Part shown: positions 1-7,769 of the stretch, piece by piece
Numbering within the stretch: position 1 is the first letter of the stretch
How the letters are laid out: each line of letters opens with the position of its first letter
Assembly: GCF_036192275.1 (NCBI RefSeq)
Contig: NZ_CP108088.1
Coordinates: 2,729,501 to 2,793,500, forward strand
Source of the DNA: Streptomyces sp. NBC_00250
GTDB taxonomy: Bacteria > Actinomycetota > Actinomycetes > Streptomycetales > Streptomycetaceae
DNA length: 64,000 nt
Reading direction: 5' to 3'
The notes under the pieces: model-generated
The model's database searches: none
What the model saw: only the letters and a program-made list of their open reading frames with translations
Told to the model about the DNA's origin: nothing
Position numbers and translations under genes: made by a program

Positions 1-82
1 CGGGAGTGGCGGGAGCCTCGGTACGGGGCTCGGTGGTGGCCGGGGGTGCCTCGGGGGCCGGATCGACGGCGGGGCTTGTCAT
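1..82 (-). CDS. Partial hypothetical protein, Pro/Ala/Glu/Thr-rich N-terminus
   Basis: Only the first 27 codons are visible; the gene continues beyond the left edge. The minus frame opens with ATG at 82 and reads M-T-S-P-A-V-D-P, followed by a stretch rich in Pro, Ala, Glu and Thr. This looks like a disordered leader, as is common at the N-terminus of Streptomyces membrane or regulatory proteins. There is no strong Shine-Dalgarno sequence in front of the ATG. The product cannot be named from this fragment. It would be divergent from the small genes at 112 and 271. Confidence 0.4.
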   Translation of the reverse strand, partial: MTSPAVDPAPEAPPATTEPRTEAPATP

Positions 83-111
83 GAGCAGGAGAGTAAGGAG
101 TCAGGGGCCCG

Positions 112-249
112 ATGACCAAGAAAATTGCCCGCATTCGGGCAGGCGAGGACCGATGGACGGGCGTGCGGAGGCCGTTCCGGGGGAATGGCAGGATGTCCCG
201 ACCCGTGGGGAGAGCAGTCACCCCCTGGGGGAAGCAGCGGAAGAAGTAG
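112..249 (+). CDS. Possible small basic peptide (45 aa)
   Basis: An ATG at 112 opens a 45-codon frame. The product is rich in Arg and Lys, begins MTKKIARIRAGEDRW and ends GKQRKK. A purine-rich stretch (AAGGAG, about 94-99) lies about 12 nt upstream, slightly far for a ribosome site. Third-position GC is about 80 percent, lower than neighbouring genes, and some codons are rare for this genome (AAA, CGA, AGA). It ends 21 nt before the next small gene, so the two could be cotranscribed. No domain is recognised; it may be an unannotated small gene or chance. Confidence 0.3.
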   Translation: MTKKIARIRAGEDRWTGVRRPFRGNGRMSRPVGRAVTPWGKQRKK

Positions 250-270
250 ACGACAGGTAGGGGGAAACAC

Positions 271-486
271 ATGGTCCTGCTCGCCTTGATCGGCGTCCTG
301 GTGCTCGCCGTCGGAGGGTGCGTCTGCGTGGTCTGGGCCGCGCGGGGCGGGCCCCGGTGGGTCCGCGGGGTCGCCGCCGTGACCCTGGCGGCCGGAAGCG
401 TGGTGCGCAGCAACCGGCGACGCGGCCTGGGGTCGAACAACAACGACAACTACAGCGGCGACGGGGGCGCGAGCTCGGACGGCTGA
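271..486 (+). CDS. Small single-pass membrane protein, 71 aa
   Basis: A 71-residue protein with one N-terminal hydrophobic segment (about residues 2-24, VLLALIGVLVLAVGGCVCVV), a short basic region (RRR near residue 50) and a polar Asn/Gly/Ser/Asp-rich tail. The likely topology is N-out with a cytoplasmic basic segment, but this is inference. A G-rich ribosome site (GTAGGGGG) lies about 6 nt upstream of the ATG. It converges with the PucR gene across a G-rich repeat. I do not recognise the family. Confidence 0.6.
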   Translation: MVLLALIGVLVLAVGGCVCVVWAARGGPRWVRGVAAVTLAAGSVVRSNRRRGLGSNNNDNYSGDGGASSDG

Positions 487-489
487 CGG

Positions 490-690
490 CTGACGCGCCG
501 GGGGCCGCGGGTCCGGGGGCGCGGGCCCGGGGGCCGCGGGTCCGGGGGCCGCGGGTCCGGGGGCCGAGGGTCCGGGGCCGGGGCCGGGGCCGGGGGTCCG
601 CGGGCCGGGGGCCGGGGGCCGGGGGTTCCGGAGGCCGGGGGTTCGGGGGTCCGGTGGTCCGCGGTCCGGAGGTCCGGGGCCCCTGATGGC
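490..690. repeat. G-rich degenerate tandem repeat between convergent genes
   Basis: About 200 bp built from variants of GGGGGCCGCGGGTCC (15 nt), passing into GGGGCC and GGGGGCC runs. It fills the space between the 71-aa gene and the stop of the convergent PucR gene. The long G runs on the plus strand could form G-quadruplexes, and the GGCCGCGGGTCC units can pair with themselves. It may act as a two-way transcription terminator, but no classic stem with a T tract is seen. Confidence 0.8.
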
Positions 691-729
691 ACCCTGCCCG
701 CCCGCCCCGCTCCTCCTCCCCCTCCCCTA

Positions 730-2283
730 CTACTCCGTGCCCTCCCCCGTCGCCTTCAGCGCCAGCCACAGCTCCATGCGTACGTCCGGGTCGTCGAGGG
801 AGCGGCCGAGGATCTCCTCCACCCGCCGCATCCGGTAGCGCAGGGTGTGCCGGTGGACGCCCAGGTCGGCCGCCGCCGCGTCCCACTGGCCGTGCCGGGA
901 GAGCCAGGCGCGCAGGGAGGCGACCAGGTCGCCGCGGCCCGTCGCGTCGTGGTCCCGCAGCGCGCGCAGCATCCCGTCGGCGAAGGCGCGGACGGCGTCG
1001 TCGGCGAGGAGGGGCAGGACCGAGCCCGCCGCGAGGTCCTCGTGCTCGACCAGCGCCTTGCCCCGCCGCCTCGCCACCGAGAGCGCCTGTTCCGCCTGCT
1101 TGTACGCCGCGGCGGCCGTGATCGGTCCGGCGGGGGCCGAGAGGCCGATGGTGACGCCGGACTCCTCCGCGTCCCGTTCCGCGTACCCCTCGCAGGCGGC
1201 GACGACCGCGCCCGCGTCCCCGGCGAGGACGACGAGCCGCTGCTCGCTCTCGGGGACGGTGAGCACCGCCTCGCCCGCCCGTGCGGCCGCCGACTCCAGG
1301 GCCTCGGCGAGCACCTGCAGGGCCGGTTCGCCGGTCGGGTCGCCCCCGGCGGGTTCCGCGACGAGCAGCCGGAAGGGGGCGTCGAGGAGCCCGCCGTACA
1401 CATCACCGGCCACCGCGCGCGCGTGGTCCGGCTGGCCCGCGAGCATCATCTTCAGGACCGCCTCGCCGAGCCGCTGTTCGGCCGCCTGCAGCGAACGGGA
1501 ACGCTCCGTCGTGAGGGTGAGCAGGGCGATCGCCGAGTGCACGGCGTACCGCTCGGCCGTCCCGAGGGGCGCACCGGTACCGACCGCGAGGGCGCCCCGG
1601 ACGCGGCGTCCGGAGCCGAGCGACTGGAGTTCGACGCGGTCGTCCGTACCGCCGACGACGGCGCTGGCGGGTGCGGGCCGGTCGCGCAGCCGCTCCACGT
1701 CGGGGGTGAGACGGGCGGCCCGGCGCGCCGCCCAGTCGGGTGAGGCGGCGACGACGGTGCCGGAGGTGTCGTAGAGGGCGGCCCAGCCGTCGACGTGCGC
1801 GGCGAGCCGGGCGACGACGGCCTCGGGGCCCTCGGCGAGCGCGGCGCGGGTCAGCTCGCGCTGTGCCTCGAAACCGGCGGTGACGGCCCGGTACTGGTCG
1901 GCGGAGATGGCCGCGGACACGGCCTTGCTGATGGCTAGGAAGGGGGTCCGGCGGGGCACTTCGAGGAGGGGCAGATGCTCCTCGCGGGCCGCTTCGAGCA
2001 GGGCCGGCGGGATCTCCTCGTAGTTGACGCCCACGGCGAAGCCGAGCCCGACGACACCGGCGCCGAGCAGCCGCCGCACGTAGCGGCGCATCGCCTCCAG
2101 GTCCTCGGCGTCGAGGGTGAGCGCGGTGGTGAGGAGGAGTTCGCCGCCCTCCATGTACGGGACGGGGTCGGCGAGCTCGCTGACGTGCGCCCAGCGGACA
2201 GGGGTGTCCAGGCGGTCCTCACCGGCCCGGACGACGAGCTTCAGCGAGGAGTGCTGGACGAGCGAGGCGAGGGTGGGCGGCAT
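730..2283 (-). CDS. PucR family transcriptional regulator
   Basis: A 517-aa regulator with the PucR layout: an N-terminal sensing domain (about 1-125, starting MPPTLASLVQHSSLKLVV and containing GGELLLTTALTL), a degenerate GGDEF-like middle region, and a C-terminal helix-turn-helix (about 457-494, with WDAAAADLGVHRHTLRYRM). PucR proteins often control purine, amine or amino acid catabolism in response to a small ligand. The GABA aminotransferase gene lies 3 kb away beyond the membrane ATPase, so a role in amine use is possible but unproven. The ATG at 2283 gives the full PucR N-terminus. Confidence 0.9.
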   Translation of the reverse strand: MPPTLASLVQHSSLKLVVRAGEDRLDTPVRWAHVSELADPVPYMEGGELLLTTALTLDAEDLEAMRRYVRRLLGAGVVGLGFAVGVNYEEIPPALLEAAREEHLPLLEVPRRTPFLAISKAVSAAISADQYRAVTAGFEAQRELTRAALAEGPEAVVARLAAHVDGWAALYDTSGTVVAASPDWAARRAARLTPDVERLRDRPAPASAVVGGTDDRVELQSLGSGRRVRGALAVGTGAPLGTAERYAVHSAIALLTLTTERSRSLQAAEQRLGEAVLKMMLAGQPDHARAVAGDVYGGLLDAPFRLLVAEPAGGDPTGEPALQVLAEALESAAARAGEAVLTVPESEQRLVVLAGDAGAVVAACEGYAERDAEESGVTIGLSAPAGPITAAAAYKQAEQALSVARRRGKALVEHEDLAAGSVLPLLADDAVRAFADGMLRALRDHDATGRGDLVASLRAWLSRHGQWDAAAADLGVHRHTLRYRMRRVEEILGRSLDDPDVRMELWLALKATGEGTE

Positions 2284-2471
2284 TGGGGACCGTCGGACCT
2301 TTGAGCGAGGGGTCGCCGCTCAGCCGAGCGGCGACCCCGATTGTGCCAGGGCAAGCCGATGCCCGCTCCGGCTCCGCGCCGCACGCGACCCCGGCTCCCT
2401 GCCGCACGCGACCCCGGGCCCGACCGGATCCGATCCGGCTCCCGTCCACCGACCCTCCGCTCCCGGCTGCC

Positions 2472-4952
2472 TCAGCTCCGCAGATCCACCAGCAGGGGTG
2501 GCGTGTGCTCGCCCCGCACATGGGTGAGGGACAGCACGGCATGCCCGGCGGGGACGTCGTGGGCGAGATCGGAGGCCGACCATCGCTGCCGCTCCACTTC
2601 CCGTACGGTGACGGCCTCGGTGGTCACGGCCTTGCCGGTGACCAGTTTGCGCAGGGCGTGGAAGGCCCGGGTCATGGGCTGATCCGCGAACACGGTGTGA
2701 TGGGCCACCTCCGTGGTCTCCACCCGTTCGGTGCCCCACGCCTCGGCGAAGGCCCGGCCGTCCCAGGTGGGCAGGCCGGCGAACGCCATCCGGCAGCCGA
2801 CCACCGCGAGGAGCGGCCCGTGGAGCGCCTCGGGCACCTCGGCGAGGGTACGGAGGGCGAGGACGACGGCCGACTTCTGCGGGCGCAGCCGTTGGAGGGC
2901 CCGTACGGTCCCGGGCGTGAGGGCGCTGGCCGCGTCGTCGAGTACCAGGAAGGCGGTGTGACCGCGCCCGGTGCGGTCCCGGGTGACGGACTGGAACTGG
3001 GCGAGGAGCAGCCGGTTCAGGAGCCGGGCGGCTTCTTCGTGGCCGCCCTCCGGCAGGCTGATCCGCACCCGCATCGGGTGCTGGGCGACGGCCGCGAGGG
3101 AGAAGGGCCGCACGTCGCGGCCGCCGCCGAAGAACTCGGCGAAGACGGGCCGGTCGAGGGCGGCGAGCCGGTCGGCGAGCACAGGGCCGAGGTCGGTCGC
3201 GGTGCCGACCTGGCGGATCCGGGAGTCCAGCTCGCGGCGCATGGCCTGCGCGCTGTCGGCCGGCAGCAGGTCGAGCAGGGCACGGAGGGTCTCGGGCCGG
3301 GCTTCGAGCAGCTCGCGCAGGACCGGGACGGTCGGGAAGTGTCCGTACGCGGTCCGGTAGGGACCGATGAGCTGCGCGAGGACGGTGACGGCGCGCCGGG
3401 TCTCCACGCCCTCCAGGTCGCCGACGAGCCCCTCGGCGAGGAAGGCGGCGGCCTCGTCCGCGTCGGCGGTTCCCGCGTACAGGTCGAGGTCGTAGCGGGA
3501 GGCGGGGTCGCCGACCCGGACGACGACGTCGTACGCCTCGTCGGCACCGAGCGGGGCCGAGCCCGCGCCGACGGCGACGACGGCACAGGTGCCGGTGAGC
3601 GCCTGGAGGGTGAGGGCCTCGACGACGGGCGCGACCAGGGCACGGGTCTTGCCGGCACCGGAAGGGCCGACGGCGAGGAGGGAGGTGCCGAGGAGTCCGG
3701 GGTCGAGCGCGAGTCCGGCGCCGTGATAGGCGGGCGGGGTGCGCTCGGCGGGCGCGTACCGGCCGATCCTGACCTGGTCCACGAGCAGGTCGTGGTCGGC
3801 CGAGCGGCGTGGCAGGTCGCGGTCGCCGGACGGGTGGGCGCCCGTCGCGGCGCCCTGGTCGATCAGGGTCCTGACGAGGGCGGCCCGGCGTCCGGCGTCC
3901 CGGTCGGTGTCGTGCCAGGCGCGGCGGACGCGGGCGCAGTCGACGTCGTTCATCCGGCCGGTGGCCAGTTCGCCCACGAGCAGCTCGGCGGCGCGGTGCT
4001 GACCGGCTTCCCGCAGTTCGGGCCACTGGGAGCGGGGGATGCCCGGTGCGGCGTCGGGCGCCGGGGCGGTGACACCCGTGGCGGAGCGGGCGCGCCAGGC
4101 CCGGAAGAGGCTCGCCCATTCGCCGACGCGGGCGAAGGGCCACACCACGAGCGCGGTGATGAGCGCGTACAGCGGATAGACGAGGAAGGGGGATTCGAGG
4201 ACGTCGTAGCCGCCGCCGACGAGGGAGACGAGCGAGAGCACGGGCAGGCCGACGGGCAGTGGGTCCCAGCCCAGTCCGAAGGCCTCCGGCCAGACGAACG
4301 CCAGGGTGATCAGCGCTCCGGCGCCCGCGAGAGCGGCGCGGACGGGCGCGCGGAAACGGCCGAGGTAGTGGCGGACGATCCTGCCCCAGGAGCCGAGCGC
4401 GGCGATCGCGCAGACGAGCCCGACGAAGACGACGCCGCCGAAGACGGCGTGCGCCGCTTGCCCGTGCCAGTCCCGTGGCGCGGTGGTGCCGTGGTACCAC
4501 CAGTCGCCGGGGGTGAGGGTCTGGAGCACCGCGTACATGTACGGGAGCGTGCCGCGCCGGTAGGCCGACCAGATGAGCAGGCCGACGGCCACCGGGATCA
4601 GCATCCCGGCGACGGTGGCGGGGGCCAGCCGCGCGGGCCCGCCGGGCGGCGGCGGGACGTGCCGGAACCGCCAGATGCCGAGACCGGCCTCGGGGCGCGG
4701 GGCGTCCAGCCACTCGGCGACGGGCCGGCGCACTCCGGGGGCGCCGGCCGGCCGGGGCGGGGCCGCCGGCGCGGGGGCCGGGAGGTGCGCGGGAACGGGA
4801 GGTGCGGGCGGAAGCCCGGCCGGCGGACCGGCTGCCGGACGGCCCGGCGACGGCGGGCCCGCCGGGCGTGGCACCGGTGGGAACTCCTTCGCGGGGGGTG
4901 GTGCCGCACCGCCGAACGGGTCGCGCGACTCGTACGTGCCGTCGGTCTCCAT
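2472..4952 (-). CDS. Membrane ATPase of the TraG/VirD4-like FtsK-HerA type
   Basis: An 826-aa protein. Residues 1-130 are Pro/Ala-rich and probably disordered. Several membrane helices follow between about 140 and 285 (for example GMLIPVAVGLLIW and FGGVVFVGLVCAIAALGSWG). The cytoplasmic ATPase has Walker A GPSGAGKT near residue 427 and Walker B FLVLDDA near 668. This layout resembles type IV coupling proteins and other chromosomal HerA-like ATPases. There is no relaxase, pilus or secretion gene nearby, so a conjugation role is not supported. It sits alone, divergent from gabT. Substrate unknown. Confidence 0.75.
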   Translation of the reverse strand: METDGTYESRDPFGGAAPPPAKEFPPVPRPAGPPSPGRPAAGPPAGLPPAPPVPAHLPAPAPAAPPRPAGAPGVRRPVAEWLDAPRPEAGLGIWRFRHVPPPPGGPARLAPATVAGMLIPVAVGLLIWSAYRRGTLPYMYAVLQTLTPGDWWYHGTTAPRDWHGQAAHAVFGGVVFVGLVCAIAALGSWGRIVRHYLGRFRAPVRAALAGAGALITLAFVWPEAFGLGWDPLPVGLPVLSLVSLVGGGYDVLESPFLVYPLYALITALVVWPFARVGEWASLFRAWRARSATGVTAPAPDAAPGIPRSQWPELREAGQHRAAELLVGELATGRMNDVDCARVRRAWHDTDRDAGRRAALVRTLIDQGAATGAHPSGDRDLPRRSADHDLLVDQVRIGRYAPAERTPPAYHGAGLALDPGLLGTSLLAVGPSGAGKTRALVAPVVEALTLQALTGTCAVVAVGAGSAPLGADEAYDVVVRVGDPASRYDLDLYAGTADADEAAAFLAEGLVGDLEGVETRRAVTVLAQLIGPYRTAYGHFPTVPVLRELLEARPETLRALLDLLPADSAQAMRRELDSRIRQVGTATDLGPVLADRLAALDRPVFAEFFGGGRDVRPFSLAAVAQHPMRVRISLPEGGHEEAARLLNRLLLAQFQSVTRDRTGRGHTAFLVLDDAASALTPGTVRALQRLRPQKSAVVLALRTLAEVPEALHGPLLAVVGCRMAFAGLPTWDGRAFAEAWGTERVETTEVAHHTVFADQPMTRAFHALRKLVTGKAVTTEAVTVREVERQRWSASDLAHDVPAGHAVLSLTHVRGEHTPPLLVDLRS

Positions 4953-5265
4953 GAACCCCTGCCCCCTGACCAGCCAGGTCGCCGTCTCTGTGCCACCGTC
5001 AATCTAGTGGCCCGGGGACGCCCCGGAGGGGTTTCACCCACCCGTGTGCCCGCGCACCCGCGGACAGGCACGGCGAGGCTGCCCCGTGGCGGGGAAACGG
5101 ACCCGCCCCGCCCGCCCCAGGCACCACAACCCGCGCCCCCATGTCCATCTCGGACAACGACACACCCCCCACCACTCCCGATCGGCGCATGCCTCCGCCC
5201 CTCCCCCGCGCCTAGCCTGCGGAGGAAACCCGCAAGTGCGTCCAGAACACCCCCAGGAGCCCCGC
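4953..5265. other. Divergent intergenic region between the membrane ATPase and gabT
   Basis: This 313-bp region must hold the promoters of both divergent genes. A possible -10 element TAGCCT is at about 5214-5219, roughly 47 nt before the gabT start, but no convincing -35 partner is visible. The middle is C-rich on the plus strand. No convincing gene, hairpin or operator was seen. Confidence 0.4.
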
Positions 5266-6600
5266 ATGAACGCTGTCCCGCAGGAGCGGCGCATCGTCAC
5301 CGCCATCCCCGGTCCGAAGTCGCAGGAGCTTCAGGCCCGCCGTCTCGACACGGTCGCCGGTGGCGTGGGCTCCACGCTCCCCGTCTTCACGAAGCGGGCC
5401 GGTGGCGGCATCATCGAGGACGTCGACGGCAACCGTCTGATCGACTTCGGTTCCGGCATCGCCGTGACCTCGGTCGGCGCCTCCGCCGAGGCCGTCGTGC
5501 GCCGCGCCTCCGCGCAGCTGCAGGACTTCACCCACACCTGTTTCATGGTGACGCCGTACGAGGGGTACGTGGAGGTCTGCGAGGCGCTCGCCGAGCTGAC
5601 CCCGGGCGACCACGCCAAGAAGTCCGCGCTGTTCAACTCCGGCGCCGAGGCCGTCGAGAACGCCGTCAAGATCGCCCGCTCGTACACCAAGCGCCAGGCC
5701 GTCGTCGTCTTCGACCACGGCTACCACGGCCGTACGAACCTCACGATGGCGCTGACGTCGAAGAACATGCCGTACAAGCAGGGCTTCGGTCCGTTCGCCC
5801 CCGAGGTCTACCGCGTGCCGGTGGCCTACGGCTACCGCTGGCCCACCGGTGCCGAGAACTGCGGCCCCGAGGCCGCCGCCCAGGCGATCGACAACATCAC
5901 CAAGCAGATCGGCGCCGACAACGTCGCCGCGATCATCATCGAGCCGGTCCTCGGCGAGGGCGGCTTCATCGAGCCGGCCAAGGGCTTCCTGCCGGCGATC
6001 GTGAAGTTCGCCAACGACAACGGCATCGTCTTCGTCGCCGACGAGATCCAGTCCGGCTTCTGCCGTACCGGCCAGTGGTTCGCATGCGAGGACGAGGGCA
6101 TCGTCCCGGACCTCATCACCACCGCCAAGGGCATCGCGGGCGGTCTGCCGCTCGCCGCCGTCACCGGCCGCGCCGAGATCATGGACTCCGTCCACGGCGG
6201 CGGTCTGGGCGGCACCTACGGCGGCAACCCGGTGGCCTGCGCCGGCGCGCTCGGCTCCATCGAGACCATGAAGGAGCTCGACCTCAACGCCAAGGCGAAG
6301 AACATCGAGTCCATCATGAAGGCCCGACTGACGGCGATGGCCGAGAAGTTCGACGCCATCGGTGACATCCGCGGCCGCGGCGCCATGATCGCCATCGAGC
6401 TGGTCAAGGACCGCGCGACCAAGGAGCCGAACCCGGAGGCCGCGGGCGCGCTCGCGAAGGCCTGCCACGCCGAGGGTGTGCTGGTCCTGACCTGTGGCAC
6501 CTACGGCAACGTGCTGCGCTTCCTGCCGCCGCTCGTCATCGGCGACGACCTGCTCAACGAGGGCCTCGACGTCCTCGAGGGCGCGCTCGCCCAGATCTGA
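5266..6600 (+). CDS. gabT: 4-aminobutyrate (GABA) aminotransferase
   Basis: A 444-aa class III PLP aminotransferase that transfers the amino group of GABA to 2-oxoglutarate, giving succinic semialdehyde and glutamate. The PLP lysine is in TTAKGIAGGLP (about Lys288) and the pyridine-binding Asp is in VADEIQSGF (about Asp259). The NSGAEAVENAVKIAR motif is typical of GabT. The ATG at 5266 has an AGGAG site 6 nt upstream and gives the family N-terminus; upstream in-frame codons are G/C-rich non-coding DNA. It would act as the final amine-removing step for GABA made by the polyamine genes at 10-17 kb and 27-31 kb. Confidence 0.93.
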   Translation: MNAVPQERRIVTAIPGPKSQELQARRLDTVAGGVGSTLPVFTKRAGGGIIEDVDGNRLIDFGSGIAVTSVGASAEAVVRRASAQLQDFTHTCFMVTPYEGYVEVCEALAELTPGDHAKKSALFNSGAEAVENAVKIARSYTKRQAVVVFDHGYHGRTNLTMALTSKNMPYKQGFGPFAPEVYRVPVAYGYRWPTGAENCGPEAAAQAIDNITKQIGADNVAAIIIEPVLGEGGFIEPAKGFLPAIVKFANDNGIVFVADEIQSGFCRTGQWFACEDEGIVPDLITTAKGIAGGLPLAAVTGRAEIMDSVHGGGLGGTYGGNPVACAGALGSIETMKELDLNAKAKNIESIMKARLTAMAEKFDAIGDIRGRGAMIAIELVKDRATKEPNPEAAGALAKACHAEGVLVLTCGTYGNVLRFLPPLVIGDDLLNEGLDVLEGALAQI

Positions 6601-6744
6601 TCCGAGACCTGAGCCGAGATCTGATCCCGGATCCGATCCCGGATCTGGATCCCGGATCTGGATCCCGGATCGGATCCAATCTCGGATCCCGGATCGGATC
6701 TGGATCCGAGATCCGATCGCAGATCCCGGATCCGATCGGCGATC
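6595..6744. repeat. GATC-dense palindromic repeat downstream of gabT
   Basis: About 150 bp holding 22 GATC tetramers, mostly as alternating CCCGGATC, TGGATC and CGGATC units starting at the last codons of gabT. The unit spacing is near 7-10 nt and the array is strongly self-complementary, so either strand can fold into several alternative hairpins. It may serve as the gabT terminator or as an expanded simple repeat. It does not look coding. Confidence 0.85.
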
Positions 6745-6835
6745 TGACACTCCGTGTGAAGACTCTGTGGGGGGCCGATGGCGGGACGCGTTTCCGGCTG
6801 TCGGTCCCCCCTTCTCTGACGTACGGTTTCTGCAG

Positions 6836-7606
6836 ATGAGAGAAACACCCCGGGCGGAGCCTCCCCAGCCCCGCCCACACCGTGCCGTCGCGCACACCCC
6901 TGGAGCCTCGTGCTCCGGAACTCCTCACCGATCGGACGGCCGCCCGCCCCACACCCCCCGGGGCGTGCGGCGATCCGATCCCCTCGGCCGCCCTGGAACC
7001 ACCCCCCCTGTTCCAGGGCGGCCGGCTCTCTTCTCGGCGCTCGTCGCCCTCGTCGTCGTGACCTGGCAGGTGCTCGTCCACGGCCCCTTGGCCAGGCTCG
7101 ACGAGCGGGTGTCCCGGGCCGTGGTGGACTCGGTCCCCCGGTCCCTCTCCGAACTCGCCTCCGACCTCGGCAACATGACCGTCGCCCTCCCCGTCCTCGC
7201 CTGCGCGATGGCGTACGCGGTGTGGCGCGGCCGAAGGATCGCCGCCCTGTACGCGGGCCTCGCGATGGCGCTCGTACCGCTCCTGGTGGTGCCCCTGAAG
7301 GAGTGGACGGCCCGCCCCGGCCCCCTGGAGCCCTGGGCCCACGGCTACTACCCCTCGGGCCACACGGCCACGGCTGCGGTCGCCTACTTCGGTGCCGCCT
7401 TCCTCGTCTCGAACCGGCTGATCCCGGTCGCCGCCCTCCTGACCGCGCTGACGGGAACCGGGCTGATCCTGCGCGGCTTCCACTGGCCGCTGGACGTGCT
7501 GGCCTCGCTCGCCCTGTGCGTTCCCCTGCTGACCTGGCCCGCCCTGGCGGCGCGGCGCGGACCGGACCGGCTTACCCGGCGTCCCGACTCCGACGGACCG
7601 CCGTGA
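6836..7606 (+). CDS. PAP2-family membrane phosphatase
   Basis: A 256-aa integral membrane protein with the three PAP2 motifs in order: KEWTARPGP (Lys at about 155), PSGHTA (His at about 176) and RGFHWPLDV (His at about 216). These form the active site for removing phosphate from lipid phosphates such as phosphatidate or undecaprenyl pyrophosphate. The first 60 residues are Pro/Arg-rich and polar, followed by membrane helices. The ATG at 6836 is the first after the GATC repeat; a later start is possible because the leader is not conserved in PAP2 proteins. Substrate cannot be told from sequence. Confidence 0.85.
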   Translation: MRETPRAEPPQPRPHRAVAHTPGASCSGTPHRSDGRPPHTPRGVRRSDPLGRPGTTPPVPGRPALFSALVALVVVTWQVLVHGPLARLDERVSRAVVDSVPRSLSELASDLGNMTVALPVLACAMAYAVWRGRRIAALYAGLAMALVPLLVVPLKEWTARPGPLEPWAHGYYPSGHTATAAVAYFGAAFLVSNRLIPVAALLTALTGTGLILRGFHWPLDVLASLALCVPLLTWPALAARRGPDRLTRRPDSDGPP

Positions 7607-7669
7607 CGGCGATCCGCCATGACCGTCCGCTGTGACGACGATCCGCTATGACCGTCCGCTGTGACGGCG
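7603..7669. repeat. 29-bp direct tandem repeat after the PAP2 gene
   Basis: Two near-identical 29-bp copies start at 7603 and 7632 and a third partial copy starts at 7661. Each begins GTGACGRCGATCCGC and ends ACCGTCCGCT. The first copy contains the PAP2 stop codon, so the duplication extends the 3' untranslated region up to the terminator. Confidence 0.85.
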
Positions 7670-7703
7670 CCGGGCCGGAACCCCTGAGGGGTTCCGGCCC
7701 GGC
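7669..7703. terminator. Bidirectional terminator hairpin
   Basis: A near-perfect GC-rich stem: GCCGGGCCGGAACCCCT pairs with AGGGGTTCCGGCCCGGC around a one-base loop. It lies between the convergent PAP2 gene and chitinase gene and can end transcripts from both sides. There is no strong T tract, as is usual in Streptomyces. Confidence 0.85.
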
Positions 7704-7769
7704 TCTGTTCGGCGCGGCAGGTCGTCGCGCGAGGTCGTGCCCCAGGGGGTGCCTGGGACACGACGACCG

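Noticed and set aside
490..690. CRISPR-like repeat
   Set aside because: Units are contiguous with no unique spacers and no cas genes are near, so it is a simple G-rich tandem repeat.
2283..6365. 1360-codon open frame on the plus strand
   Set aside because: It runs antisense to the ATPase gene and then in another frame through gabT. Such frames are common opposite high-GC3 genes and the product has no domain.
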